A stretch of 27,162 bases of DNA from Candidatus Sulfotelmatobacter sp. (GCA_030040725.1 JASHTD010000037.1:1-27162); one strand, 5' to 3'; numbered from the stretch's first letter, positions 14,166-22,646 are shown. Translations and numbers: made by a program. Notes: a model not told the origin generated them from the letters alone.

Positions 14166-14918
14166 ATGAAAGGGAAGATGGAACGGATTCTAATCATCGA
14201 CGACGATGTCGAACTTTGCACGCTAGTTGGGGAGTACTTGCAGGCGGAAGGGTTCACTGTCGAGTCAGTACACGATGGCGAAGGGGGCTTGCAGCGCGCC
14301 AGCGGTGGGGGCTATTTGCTAGTGGTGCTCGATGTCATGCTGCCCGGCATTAACGGATTCGAAGTACTGCGCAGAATTCGCGCGACTTCGCGCCTTCCAG
14401 TTTTGCTGCTCACGGCGCGCGGCGAAGATGTCGACCGCATCGTCGGCCTGGAGATCGGCGCCGACGATTATCTGCCGAAGCCGTTCAACCCGCGCGAACT
14501 GGTGGCGCGCATTCGCGCCATCCTGCGGCGAACTCGCGGCGATAAGTCGGCGACGTCTGCGCCGGAAATCGTCCGCGTGGGCGATATCGAACTCGATCCG
14601 GCTACCCGCAGCGTCCGCCGTGACGGTCAGCCCGTCGATCTTACTTCCGTGGAATTTAATCTGCTTGAAGTATTGTTGCGCGAAGCTGGGCGCGTCGTGC
14701 CTCGCGAGCGCCTGGTCAACGCTGTGCTCAGCCGGAAATTCTCACCCTTTGATCGCAGCATCGATATGCACGTCAGTAAAGTGCGGAAGAAACTGGGCGA
14801 TACCGATGCCGACGAGCACATCAAGACTATCCGCGGAGTGGGCTACATTTTTGCGCGTCCGCGCGAAAGAGTGGCCGACAAAGCGGCAGAAACTGCCAAA
14901 ACCACAGCGCCGAGTTAA
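14166..14918 (+). CDS. OmpR-family response regulator (CpxR-like)
   Basis: A 250-residue response regulator. The receiver domain (residues 6-120) has the acidic cluster DDD at 12-14, phospho-acceptor D56 (VVLDVMLPG), T83 and K105 (LPKPF). The C-terminal winged helix (about 135-232) has VEFNLLEVLLREAGRVVPRERL, the recognition-helix region DRSIDMHVSKVRKKLG and the wing IRGVGYIFA. The Ala/Lys-rich tail is not conserved. It is in an operon with the CpxA-like kinase, 36 bases apart, and divergent from a Spy/CpxP-like gene, so it probably senses envelope stress. Either the ATG at 14166 (weak GAGG) or the one at 14178 could be the start. Confidence 0.9.
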   Translation: MKGKMERILIIDDDVELCTLVGEYLQAEGFTVESVHDGEGGLQRASGGGYLLVVLDVMLPGINGFEVLRRIRATSRLPVLLLTARGEDVDRIVGLEIGADDYLPKPFNPRELVARIRAILRRTRGDKSATSAPEIVRVGDIELDPATRSVRRDGQPVDLTSVEFNLLEVLLREAGRVVPRERLVNAVLSRKFSPFDRSIDMHVSKVRKKLGDTDADEHIKTIRGVGYIFARPRERVADKAAETAKTTAPS

Positions 14919-14954
14919 AATGGGCGAAAGAGCAATCCGGACAATTCCCGAATC

Positions 14955-16373
14955 ATGAAGAGTCTGTTCCTCAAGATTTTTATTTCTTTCTGGGTCGCGC
15001 AGGCGCTGTTTCTCGTGCTCGCCATTCTTGTCATGCTCGCTCTGCGCCCGCAGCGCAACGCTACCTGGGAAGCTCTGCGTTCGACCGCTCTCACCGATGC
15101 CATCGAGGCTTTTGAAACCGGAGGGCCGCAGAAGGCCCGTGACTATTTGGAGGGCTTACAGCAGAGGCAGCACGTGCGGGTCTATGTTTTCGATGAGCAG
15201 GGAGATGAGATATCAGGCAGATCGAGCTCAGGTTGGGCCGAGCGTGTGGCCGCGGGCCGTCCGCTGCCGCCTCATCACGGACTGATTTTTCCACATCCTC
15301 AGATCCTGACTGAATCGAGGGCGTCCAGCGACGGCCGTCATCTTTACACCATAGCCATGGAACTGCCGCCGGGGCCGAGAGTCTTTTTTGGGCCGTGGGG
15401 TATCCCGGTGCCAGGTCTGATCATTGCCGTGCTGTCATCGGGAATCGTTTGTTATTTTCTTGCCCGCTATATGACCAAGCCGGTGGTACGACTGCGGTCC
15501 GCGACCCAGCAACTCGCGGCCGGCGACCTTACTGCCCGCGCGGGCAGCTCGGAGAGCAAAGGCCATGATGAAATTGCCGGACTGGTTCGCGATTTCGACA
15601 CGATGGCCGGGCGGCTGGAGACTCTGGTTAAAGCGCAATCGCGATTGCTAAACGATATTTCTCACGAATTGCGGTCGCCGCTCGCGCGCCTGAATGTCGC
15701 CCTGGGACTGGCGCGGCAGCGCTCGGGTCCGGAAAGCGCCGCCATGCTGGAGCGCATCGAGCTCGAAGCCGGGCGTTTGAACGAACTGATCGGCCGTTTG
15801 TTGACTCTGGCGCGCATGGAAGACGGCGAGCAGCGCGTTCCTTCCACTCCGGTATTGCTCGATGAAGTCGTGCTCAGTGTTGCCGAAGATGCCGAGTTCG
15901 AAGCTCAGGCCAGACACTGCCACGTGCAAAGCGAGATTGCCGCCGGAAGTTGGGCAGTGCGCGGCGATGTGTCCTTGTTGCACAGCGCAATCGAGAACGT
16001 TGTGCGCAATGCGATTCGCTATACGCACGAGGCTTCCACGGTTGAGATTCATCTGGAGAAGAGCGGAAACGGTGCGCATCCTGAGGCGGTGATTCGAGTG
16101 ACCGACTGCGGGGATGGTGTTCCCCCTGATGCTCTGGGAAAGCTGTTTCAGCCGTTCTACCGCCTGGATGATGCCCGCGGCCGGCAGACGGGCGGAGTCG
16201 GTTTAGGTCTGGCAATTACTGAGCGTGCCGTGCGCTCTCACGGTGGGCGCGTGACGGCGTCGAATCGTCCCCATGGCGGACTGATGGTTGAGATTCATCT
16301 GCCGCTCATGCCCGAGAGCGCCGTGGCCGACGCGGAAAAAGTCCTCGAGGCCATTCCAGTCGGGCGTGCTTAG
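14955..16373 (+). CDS. Sensor histidine kinase (CpxA-like)
   Basis: A 472-residue inner-membrane kinase, close to E. coli CpxA in size. TM1 covers residues about 7-30, the periplasmic sensor about 31-150, and TM2 about 151-170. A HAMP domain follows (RYMTKPVVRLRSATQQLAAGD, about 170-225), then the dimerisation/H-box LLNDISHELRSPLARLN with H237, which is very like the CpxA H-box. The ATPase domain has N-box HSAIENVVRNAIRYT, G1 VTDCGDGVP, F-box FQPFYRLD and G2 GGVGLGLAI. It should phosphorylate the regulator encoded just upstream. The Spy/CpxP-like protein encoded divergently is the likely periplasmic partner. A sequence gap of about 270 bases follows the gene. Confidence 0.9.
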   Translation: MKSLFLKIFISFWVAQALFLVLAILVMLALRPQRNATWEALRSTALTDAIEAFETGGPQKARDYLEGLQQRQHVRVYVFDEQGDEISGRSSSGWAERVAAGRPLPPHHGLIFPHPQILTESRASSDGRHLYTIAMELPPGPRVFFGPWGIPVPGLIIAVLSSGIVCYFLARYMTKPVVRLRSATQQLAAGDLTARAGSSESKGHDEIAGLVRDFDTMAGRLETLVKAQSRLLNDISHELRSPLARLNVALGLARQRSGPESAAMLERIELEAGRLNELIGRLLTLARMEDGEQRVPSTPVLLDEVVLSVAEDAEFEAQARHCHVQSEIAAGSWAVRGDVSLLHSAIENVVRNAIRYTHEASTVEIHLEKSGNGAHPEAVIRVTDCGDGVPPDALGKLFQPFYRLDDARGRQTGGVGLGLAITERAVRSHGGRVTASNRPHGGLMVEIHLPLMPESAVADAEKVLEAIPVGRA

Positions 16374-16645
16374 AGGATCCCGCGCCCTGCGCTGTCATTT
16401 CCTTAAACGCTATTGCGATTTCCCGTCCGTCGAATTCAATCGAGTCCCATACGGGCAACTCGCCGGAGTTTCTGCGATTCCAATCAATGCCGGGTAGGCT
16501 ATGGTTCGCGGCGGGGGTTTGATCTTCCCGCTCATTCCTGATACACAAGTGGATGGCAATTCTCGCCTCAAAATTGATAATTGCTGCCCGGTCGCTGGAT
16601 GCCGGGGAATGCGGCAGCTCGTTCACAGGGAGATGAAAGCGAAGA
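16374..16645. other. Intergenic region, nothing convincing
   Basis: This 272-base gap separates the kinase from the lipoprotein. A minus-strand frame crosses it but overlaps both neighbours and lacks any recognisable motif. No clear promoter, hairpin or RNA gene was seen. Confidence 0.4.
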
Positions 16646-17860
16646 ATGCGGAAACGATTTACCTGGTTTGCGGCAACTCTGGTTCTGATTGCATTTGGCT
16701 TGCTGATGGCTTGCAGTGTAAAGTATGCGCCCAATAACGACGCTCTGCTGGTTTCTCCCAGCCAGGGCCAGGCGGTAATGCAAAGCTTTAGCGTCGACTT
16801 GCAGAATGGACACGTAGCGCAGATCTACAATGTAAACGGCCCGCCGACACCAGGAATTCCAACCTCGGTGGTTCTGGACCCACAAGGCCAGCACGCATAC
16901 GTAGTCGTGCAGCAGAATACTGTGCTGCCGGGAAGCATCAGCGGCATCGCAACCTTCAATATTCTGTCGGATGGAAAGCTGGCGAATGTCGGCCATACTC
17001 TGGTGCCCGATGCCAGGGTTCTGGCGATCGATTCCGCAGGCAAGTTCCTGTTCGTTGCCACCAGCAGTGGCTCGGTATATGTATTTTCCATCGGGGCGAA
17101 TGCCAGCTTGACCGAGGTTGGCAAGCCGACGTCGCTTCCCGCCCAACCCGGCGGGCAACCGCCCAGCGCGTCGGCGCTGGCGGTGACGCCGACGGTTTAT
17201 CCCTCGCAGTTCGCTTATTGTTCCGGAATTACTCCTCCGAAAACTGAGACCCTTTATGTAGCGGATTCTGTGAATTATCTAATCCTGACCTACGCGGTTT
17301 CGTCCTCGGGCAATCTGCAACTCATTCCCTTTAACCAAACCTCCACTTCAAGCGGTATTCCAACCGGCACGGTTCCATCCGGCGTGGCGGTCGATCCCTG
17401 CAACCGCTTTGTGTATGTCTCCAACGCGCAGCCGAACAACACTATCAGCGCCTATACCATCTGCTACGGCGTGTCGCTCACAGCTGCCTGCCCCAGTGCC
17501 AATTTCAGCCTGCAACCGGTTGCGGGCGTTGCTCCTTATCCGGCCGGTGACAGTCCCGGACCGCTTCTGGTCGATCCCTTCGGGAACTATTTGTACGTTG
17601 TGGATCAGGGCTCAAACCAGATTTCCGGGTACAAGATCAGTTCTGCCACAGGCGCTTTAACGCCCTTCACCGGCGCGCCCCTGGCAACGAATCTGGAGCC
17701 GACCGCAATTGCGATTCGCAGTGACGACAGTTACATGTTCGTCTCGAATCTCAACTCGGCCAATATTTCCGAGTTTGCCATCACCCCGGCGACTGGAATC
17801 CTGACTCCGCTGCCGCCGATTACTAGCTTCAACTATCCCTCGGGAGTCGCGGTGAAGTAA
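16646..17860 (+). CDS. Beta-propeller lipoprotein (lactonase/YVTN-like repeats)
   Basis: A 404-residue exported lipoprotein. The signal peptide ends in a lipobox GLLMAC with lipidated C23. The rest consists of repeated propeller blades, each with a 'VDPxGxYLYVxxxxxNxIxxYxI' theme: VLDPQGQHAYVVVQ, AIDSAGKFLFVATS, AVDPCNRFVYVSNA, LVDPFGNYLYVVDQ and AIRSDDSYMFVSNL. This fits a seven-bladed 6-phosphogluconolactonase/YVTN-type propeller, a fold common in Acidobacteria surface proteins and often non-enzymatic. Paired cysteines in the middle blades (FAYCSG, DPCNR, TICYG, TAACPS) could form disulfides, as expected outside the cytoplasm. It starts at the ATG at 16646 with a GGGAG about 12 bases upstream. 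Ligand or activity is unknown. Confidence 0.85.
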   Translation: MRKRFTWFAATLVLIAFGLLMACSVKYAPNNDALLVSPSQGQAVMQSFSVDLQNGHVAQIYNVNGPPTPGIPTSVVLDPQGQHAYVVVQQNTVLPGSISGIATFNILSDGKLANVGHTLVPDARVLAIDSAGKFLFVATSSGSVYVFSIGANASLTEVGKPTSLPAQPGGQPPSASALAVTPTVYPSQFAYCSGITPPKTETLYVADSVNYLILTYAVSSSGNLQLIPFNQTSTSSGIPTGTVPSGVAVDPCNRFVYVSNAQPNNTISAYTICYGVSLTAACPSANFSLQPVAGVAPYPAGDSPGPLLVDPFGNYLYVVDQGSNQISGYKISSATGALTPFTGAPLATNLEPTAIAIRSDDSYMFVSNLNSANISEFAITPATGILTPLPPITSFNYPSGVAVK

Positions 17861-17892
17861 TCCGCATAAAAAAGCTGCAGGTCACAGCTATG

Positions 17893-18034
17893 GAGGGATC
17901 CGTCCGCGACGGAACTATTTACGCAAATCCCTTAAGATCACCGGCCATCCCATAGGCAATAAGGAGATTGGGCCGGTCACGTGGGGCGTCTGGATAAGGA
18001 AGAGACCCCATGCCTGAGCTTGCCAGGCGAGGCA
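17893..18034. ncRNA. Candidate structured RNA region, unassigned
   Basis: The gap between the lipoprotein and norB holds successive pairings. TCCGTC (17899-17904)/GACGGA (17908-17913) sits inside a GGGA/TCCC pair. ACCGGCC (17940-17946) pairs with GGCCGGT (17971-17977), TGGGG (17982-17986) with CCCCA (18006-18010), and TGCCT (18011-18015) with AGGCA (18030-18034). No coding frame is supported. It could be a 3'UTR or a small RNA; no known class was recognised. Confidence 0.25.
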
Positions 18035-18069
18035 GCTTCTGCGGAATCGTCGGCTCTATAGAAAGTTGA

Positions 18070-18099
18070 AGCTGCTGCGGACCAACGTCCGCAGCAGCT
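18070..18099 (-). terminator. Terminator hairpin of norB
   Basis: GCTGCTGCGGAC and GTCCGCAGCAGC form a perfect 12-bp stem (13 with the outer A-T pair) around a CAAC loop. On the minus strand it lies 25 bases after the norB stop and is followed by a pyrimidine-rich TTCAACTTTC. Confidence 0.6.
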
Positions 18100-18124
18100 C
18101 GAGTGTCAAGAATGTGGTACGAAG

Positions 18125-20413
18125 TTAGTCAGAGTGAACAACCTCGAGTTCGCGCTCCACGAGGTCAACCTCCTTCGCGGCCTCCGGTTTCTCAAACGAG
18201 TGTCCTGTTACAAGTCCAAGGACGAACCATCCCAGCACGAGGGCCCCGAAGGCAAACAGAGAATCTCCGAACATTCGCATCCAGCGCAGACGAGTTAACA
18301 GTGGAGTCTGTAGGAATTCTGCCGACCGCGCATACCATGTGCCGAACTCAACCGAGGCCCATGCTTGCATCAGCCCAACCGGCAGTATGCTCAGCAGGAC
18401 CATCGCCGAGAGACCGAGATTGATCGCCCAGAACGCGATGGCGAGTGGGCGTTCTTTCCAGCGTAATCCCGGCCGCAGCGCGCGCAGGCAGAACAGCATC
18501 AATCCTAAGCCGAGCATTCCATACACACCGAAGAGCGCGGTGTGAGCGTGGACCGGCGTGAGATTCAGCCCTTGTACATAGTAGAGGGCAATCGGCGGAT
18601 TGATCATGAAGCCGAACAGGCCGGCTCCGACGAAGTTCCAGAATGCCACTGCGACGAAAAAGTAGATCGGCCACTTGTAGGCGCCGATCCAGGCATTGTC
18701 CGGCGTCTCGCGTGACAGACGAATGTTCTCCCACGCTTCGAATCCGACGAGAACCAGAGGCACGACTTCAAGTGCACTGAAGACAGAGCCCAGAGCCAGT
18801 ACTGCGCTTGGAGCGCCGGTGAAGTAGAGATGGTGGAAAGTTCCAATGATGCCGCCCGACAGAAATACGACGGTCGAGAACAAGACTGCGCGCGTGGCCG
18901 ACGATACGGACAACAGCTTCAACCGTGTGAACAGGAAAGCTATCACCACGGTTGCGAATACTTCGAAAAAGCCTTCCACCCAGAGATGTACCACCCACCA
19001 GCGCCAGTATTCGGCCGTGATAAGTGGGCTGCGCTGACCATACATCAATCCGGCTGCGTAGAACACCGGGATTGCGATGCTCGACACCAGAAACAGCATG
19101 AGCAAGGAATAGTGCTCGTCCTTCCTTGCGAGCGCTGGTTTCAGGCCACGCCACATCAACCATAACCAGAACATCAAACCGCCGAACAGAAGGATCTGCC
19201 AAACGCGCCCCAGGTCCACGTATTCGTAACCTTGCGAGCCAAACCAGAACCACAGATTGCCGAGTTTTTGCTCGATGCCCATCCATTCGCCCGCCAGTGA
19301 ACCAACCACAACCGCAACCAGTGCCACAAACAGAACGTTCACACCCAGCCGCTGGCCCTTCGGCTCAATGCCGCTGACCGCCGGAGCAATGTAAAGCCCC
19401 GTGGCCAACCACGAAGTAGCAATCCAGAAAATGCCAATCTGCAGATGCCAGGTTCGAGCGACAGAGTACGGCAGCCATCTCGCCAGCGGGATGCCGTAGA
19501 AGCCACTGCCCTCGACGCCGTAATGCGCCACGATCGCGCCTAGCGCCACTTGCACGACCCAGAGCGCAGCGACGACAAAGAAATATTTCACCGTAGCCTT
19601 CTGGGAAGGGGTTGGCTTCAGGCCGAGAAACGGGTCTTCGCGAGGTATCGATCCAGTAATCGGCACATGTTGCTGCGAGCCGAAATACCAGACCATACCG
19701 CCTACGCCAGCGAGAAGAAGAACGAAGCTGATCACGCTCCAAACGACCTCCGCTCCGGTTGGGCGATTCCCAATCAGTTCTTCATGCGGCCAGTTCTGGG
19801 TGTAAGTAATGGTCTCTCCGGGCCGGTTTGTACTGGCTGCCCAGGCGGTCCACCAGAAGAAGGCTGCCATCTGACGCTGCTTGGCCGGATCCTTGAGCGC
19901 TCCAGCCGGGATTGCGTATTCGTTGCGGCCCTTTCCGTAGACGTCGGCGTAGTACGATGCAAGCTCTTCAAATGCTTTGGCCCGGTCGCTGTCGAGAACA
20001 ATTGTGTCGGTGGCGGCGTCGTAGGTATTTCGCCGCGTCCGTTCCGTCAATCGTCCTTGCAGTGCAGCGCGCGATTCTGCCGGCATGGCCTCAAAACTGG
20101 CAAAGCCTTGTTGGTGCGCCCAGCCATTCAGAACGATCACCGATTGCCGATGCAGATAGTCGGCGCTCCAGTCTGGAGCGACATATGCGCCATGGCCCCA
20201 AATCGTTCCAATTTCCTGCCCTCCGGTCGACTGCCACACATTTTGGCCGTCCCGGATGGTCTCCCCGGTGAATAAGAGTTGCCCGTCCGCGGTGACAACC
20301 TTGGCCGGGATCGGCGGCCCGCTGCGGATGGCTTTGTATCCCACGCTCCCGAGGACTGCGAATGAGGCGAACATAACGATGCCCAGCGCAATCCAAAGCT
20401 TCTTGTATGGCAT
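18125..20413 (-). CDS. norB: Quinol-dependent nitric oxide reductase
   Basis: Single-subunit qNOR (NorZ type), 762 residues, reducing two NO to N2O at the membrane with quinol electrons. The N-terminal TM helix and hydrophilic domain (GQNVWQSTGGQEIGTIWGHGAY) are typical of qNOR and lack a CxxCH haem site, so no cytochrome c subunit is needed. The haem-copper-oxidase core keeps all ligands. Low-spin haem uses H323 and H624, haem b3 H622, and FeB H476, H527 and H528, with E480 in HLWVEGFFEVF; spacing matches cNOR. The frame opens at 20494, but the ATG at 20413 has GGAGG 8 bases upstream and begins the first TM helix. A TGAC-N4-GTCA site lies upstream. No nirK, nirS or nosZ is present here, suggesting NO detoxification. 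Confidence 0.96.
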   Translation of the reverse strand: MPYKKLWIALGIVMFASFAVLGSVGYKAIRSGPPIPAKVVTADGQLLFTGETIRDGQNVWQSTGGQEIGTIWGHGAYVAPDWSADYLHRQSVIVLNGWAHQQGFASFEAMPAESRAALQGRLTERTRRNTYDAATDTIVLDSDRAKAFEELASYYADVYGKGRNEYAIPAGALKDPAKQRQMAAFFWWTAWAASTNRPGETITYTQNWPHEELIGNRPTGAEVVWSVISFVLLLAGVGGMVWYFGSQQHVPITGSIPREDPFLGLKPTPSQKATVKYFFVVAALWVVQVALGAIVAHYGVEGSGFYGIPLARWLPYSVARTWHLQIGIFWIATSWLATGLYIAPAVSGIEPKGQRLGVNVLFVALVAVVVGSLAGEWMGIEQKLGNLWFWFGSQGYEYVDLGRVWQILLFGGLMFWLWLMWRGLKPALARKDEHYSLLMLFLVSSIAIPVFYAAGLMYGQRSPLITAEYWRWWVVHLWVEGFFEVFATVVIAFLFTRLKLLSVSSATRAVLFSTVVFLSGGIIGTFHHLYFTGAPSAVLALGSVFSALEVVPLVLVGFEAWENIRLSRETPDNAWIGAYKWPIYFFVAVAFWNFVGAGLFGFMINPPIALYYVQGLNLTPVHAHTALFGVYGMLGLGLMLFCLRALRPGLRWKERPLAIAFWAINLGLSAMVLLSILPVGLMQAWASVEFGTWYARSAEFLQTPLLTRLRWMRMFGDSLFAFGALVLGWFVLGLVTGHSFEKPEAAKEVDLVERELEVVHSD

Positions 20414-20534
20414 TGATGATTCCTCCGTTCGGTTTTCTCGGTTCAGCGTCGCATCGCTGATGACCGAAGGCGCTGCTTGCGCACACATCTCCACGTCACG
20501 ATCGCAGGGTAAAAGCGCGCGTCAGGGACCGCGA

Positions 20535-20546
20535 TGACTTTTGTCA
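20535..20546. promoter_or_regulatory. CRP/FNR-family site 1 (norB)
   Basis: TGAC-TTTT-GTCA. On the minus strand a hexamer TACCCT (20506-20511) sits at the same offset (29.5 bases from the centre) as the -10 hexamers of sites 2-4, predicting a start near 20499. That hexamer is weak, as expected for an activator-dependent promoter. Confidence 0.6.
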
Positions 20547-20602
20547 CGCTGCGGACGAATCGAATTTCCGCCGCATCGGCCACCGCAAAATCACTTTCCC
20601 TG

Positions 20603-20614
20603 AGACTTAAGTCA
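20603..20614. promoter_or_regulatory. CRP/FNR-family site 2 (radical SAM gene)
   Basis: AGAC-TTAA-GTCA, containing the perfect palindrome GACTTAAGTC. The hexamer TCAAAT (20638-20643) lies 29.5 bases from its centre. The predicted start coincides with the ATG at 20650. Confidence 0.5.
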
Positions 20615-20649
20615 CTGCATAAAGGTGATTCGCGGGTTCAAATGAGTTC

Positions 20650-21789
20650 ATGAAACCTGGCGAATACGAAATCGACTTCAATGAACGGCCTTACATCGCG
20701 ATTTGGGAGGTTACGCAGGCGTGCGATTTAGCGTGTTTGCACTGCCGTGCGTGCGCGCAGCCCAGACGGCATCCCTTGGAACTATCGACTAACGAAGGTA
20801 AAGCTTTAGTCGACCAGATTGCAGAAATGAAAGTTCCCGTCTTCGTGCTTACCGGCGGAGACCCAATCAAACGACCTGACCTTTTCGAGTTGATCGAGTA
20901 CGCGAGCGGAATTGGAGTAAGAGTCTCGCTGACTCCGAGCGCAACTCCTTTACTAACTCGCGAGATCGTTCATCGCCTGAAGCAGTGCGGGCTCGCGCGA
21001 CTTGCGGTCAGCCTGGACGGATCGAATCGAGAGATTCATGACGCCTTTCGCGGAATGTCCGGATCATTTGACAGGACGATGGAAGCAATCGAGTGGGCAA
21101 ATGAAGTAGGTTTACCGGTCCAGATCAACACCACGTTCAGTCGCGCGAATTACGGCGACTTCGACGCAATCGCTCAACTGATCCAGAAAAAGCATCTGGC
21201 ACTGTGGAGTGTGTTTTTCCTGGTGCCGACGGGACGCGGAAAGCTCGATCAACTGCTGACTGGAGCCGAATTTGAGGAGATTTTCTCGAAGCTTTACTGT
21301 CTGTCAAAACATGTCAGCTTCCATATAAAAACGACTGAGGCGCAGCACTATCGCCGTTACGTGATTCAACAGCAGGTACAGGAAAGACAGACGAACTCGC
21401 ACGTAGAAACCTCTGCCAAAGTCACCGACACAATCGGCAGAGCGCCTCGCGGATTAAATGATGGAAAAGGTTTCGTGTTCATCTCGCACACCGGCGAAGT
21501 CTATCCGAGCGGTTTTCTGCCACTCTCGGGTGGGAATGTGCGGCAACAACCGCTCCGCGAGATCTATCGGCATTCGCCCATTTTCAGACAATTAAGAAAC
21601 CCCGACGAGCTCAGCGGCAAATGCGGAGCCTGCGAATTCCGCCATATTTGCGGCGGATCGCGGGCGCGAGCCTTCGCTGTGCATGGAGATTCGCTGGCCG
21701 AGGAGCCTTGTTGTGCCTATGTGCCACAATATTATGTCCCATCGCTTCTACCTGTGCGACCGTCTCCGGCTGTTTTACCTGTTCTCTGA
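20650..21789 (+). CDS. Radical SAM/SPASM protein (TIGR04053-like, NirJ/AhbD relative)
   Basis: A 379-residue cytoplasmic Fe-S enzyme. The radical SAM cluster is C25-x3-C29-x2-C32 (ACDLACLHC) after the IWEVTQ strand, with the SAM-binding VLTGGDPIKRPDL next. The C-terminal SPASM-type region has CGACEFRHICGGSRARA followed by EEPCCAYVP, giving further cluster cysteines. The layout, including GFVFISHTGEVYPSGFLPL, matches the TIGR04053 family, related to NirJ and AhbC/AhbD of haem d1 and alternative haem synthesis. Its reaction is not known; peptide or tetrapyrrole modification is possible. It is divergent from norB and preceded by a CRP/FNR-type site. There is no ribosome-binding site, and the predicted transcription start is the ATG itself. 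Confidence 0.87.
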   Translation: MKPGEYEIDFNERPYIAIWEVTQACDLACLHCRACAQPRRHPLELSTNEGKALVDQIAEMKVPVFVLTGGDPIKRPDLFELIEYASGIGVRVSLTPSATPLLTREIVHRLKQCGLARLAVSLDGSNREIHDAFRGMSGSFDRTMEAIEWANEVGLPVQINTTFSRANYGDFDAIAQLIQKKHLALWSVFFLVPTGRGKLDQLLTGAEFEEIFSKLYCLSKHVSFHIKTTEAQHYRRYVIQQQVQERQTNSHVETSAKVTDTIGRAPRGLNDGKGFVFISHTGEVYPSGFLPLSGGNVRQQPLREIYRHSPIFRQLRNPDELSGKCGACEFRHICGGSRARAFAVHGDSLAEEPCCAYVPQYYVPSLLPVRPSPAVLPVL

Positions 21790-21822
21790 CTTGTCCCACC
21801 CACGAGGGGGCTTCGGGTTCGC

Positions 21823-21828
21823 TACAAT
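21823..21828 (+). promoter_or_regulatory. Probable -10 element of the CRP/FNR gene
   Basis: TACAAT, 7 bases before the GTG at 21836, in a leaderless arrangement. A very degenerate half-palindrome (TGAC-TTGT-CCCA, 21787-21798) lies at nearly the offset of the other regulator sites, so autoregulation is possible but weakly supported. Confidence 0.4.
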
Positions 21829-21835
21829 AGTCGGC

Positions 21836-22540
21836 GTGCCGGATTCGAAAAATAATCCGCGCGAGACCCTGACCCGCGTCCCCATTTTCTCCGGACTCAC
21901 CGAAGACGAACTCGCCTTTCTCGCGCAGCGCACCGTTCCTCGGAATTACTCGCCGGGAGAAACTGTGTTCTCGGAAGGAGAGCCCTGCTCCGGACTTTAC
22001 GTTGTGGCATCGGGGCATGTGCGGATCTTCAAGAGTTCGCCCGGCGGAAGAGAGCAAGTGCTTAGCATCGAAGGCCCGGGCGCTTCGGTGGCCGAGCTTC
22101 CCGTGTTCGATGGCGGCAATTACCCGGCTTCGGTGAGCGCAGTCAATGAAGCGACGCTTCTTTTCGTCAGCAAACAGGATTTTCAATCTCTTTGCCTGAC
22201 ACATCCTCAGGTTTCTCTGAAGGTGTTGCGAGTCGTCGGGGCGCGCCTGCGGCGCCTGGTCGGCATCATCGAAGAACTCTCTTTCACTACTGTACGGCAC
22301 CGCCTGGCTGCATACCTGGTGAGGCTGGCAAAGACTTCCGGCAAGCGCACCCCGGGCGGCATTGAGATTATCTTGTCTGCCAACAATCAGGAGTTGGCAT
22401 CGCAGATTGGCACCGTTCGCGAGCTGGTTTCGCGAAATCTTTCCCGCTTTCAGGCGGAAGGAATGCTTAGAATTGAAGGCCGGAGTCTCACCGTCATCGA
22501 CCTCAAAGCCCTGGAAGCAGAACTCCAATCGGGCGAGTAG
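21836..22540 (+). CDS. CRP/FNR-family transcriptional regulator, probable NO-response regulator
   Basis: From GTG 21836 the protein has 234 residues. The N-terminal cyclic-nucleotide-type beta-roll (about 15-125) has FSGLTEDELAFLA, YSPGETVFSEGEPCSGLYVVASGHVRI and GASVAELPVFDGGNYPASVSA. The dimer helix (about 126-160) precedes a winged helix with NNQELASQIGTVRELVSRNLSRF. The recognition helix has R195, E196, S199 and R200, combining the RExxxR of CRP with the ExxSR of FNR, which suits a TGAC/GTCA half-site. No N-terminal cysteine cluster is present, so it is not an FNR-type Fe-S oxygen sensor; a DNR/HcpR-like NO role is inferred from its neighbours. The frame is open to 21683, but that part overlaps the radical SAM gene and is not conserved-looking. 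Confidence 0.88.
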   Translation: MPDSKNNPRETLTRVPIFSGLTEDELAFLAQRTVPRNYSPGETVFSEGEPCSGLYVVASGHVRIFKSSPGGREQVLSIEGPGASVAELPVFDGGNYPASVSAVNEATLLFVSKQDFQSLCLTHPQVSLKVLRVVGARLRRLVGIIEELSFTTVRHRLAAYLVRLAKTSGKRTPGGIEIILSANNQELASQIGTVRELVSRNLSRFQAEGMLRIEGRSLTVIDLKALEAELQSGE

Positions 22541-22566
22541 CCTCCCTTTCGCCCTTGCTCCTGCCG

Positions 22567-22578
22567 TGACATAAGTCA
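22567..22578. promoter_or_regulatory. CRP/FNR-family site 3 (RIC gene)
   Basis: TGAC-ATAA-GTCA. The -10 hexamer TATGTT (22602-22607) begins 29.5 bases from the centre. The predicted start near 22614 puts the site at -41.5, the class II activator position. Confidence 0.65.
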
Positions 22579-22646
22579 TCGCCGCTGTCCCAGCCCTTCG
22601 GTATGTTCACGATGTAAGCGAAAATAGCCGAACAAGGAGCATAGCG

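Noticed and set aside
16306..16734. 142-codon minus-strand frame across the kinase-lipoprotein gap
   Set aside because: Overlaps both neighbours, has no motif and no ribosome-binding site.
17881..17980. Resemblance to a cyclic-di-GMP-I riboswitch (a hairpin followed by ACGCAAA, then a second stem)
   Set aside because: The GGCAAACC half of the core is absent, ten extra bases separate the hairpin from ACGCAAA, and the region lies behind a gene, not before one.
21611..22579. 322-codon minus-strand frame
   Set aside because: It is antisense to the end of the radical SAM gene and the whole CRP/FNR gene, both well supported; no domain is recognisable.
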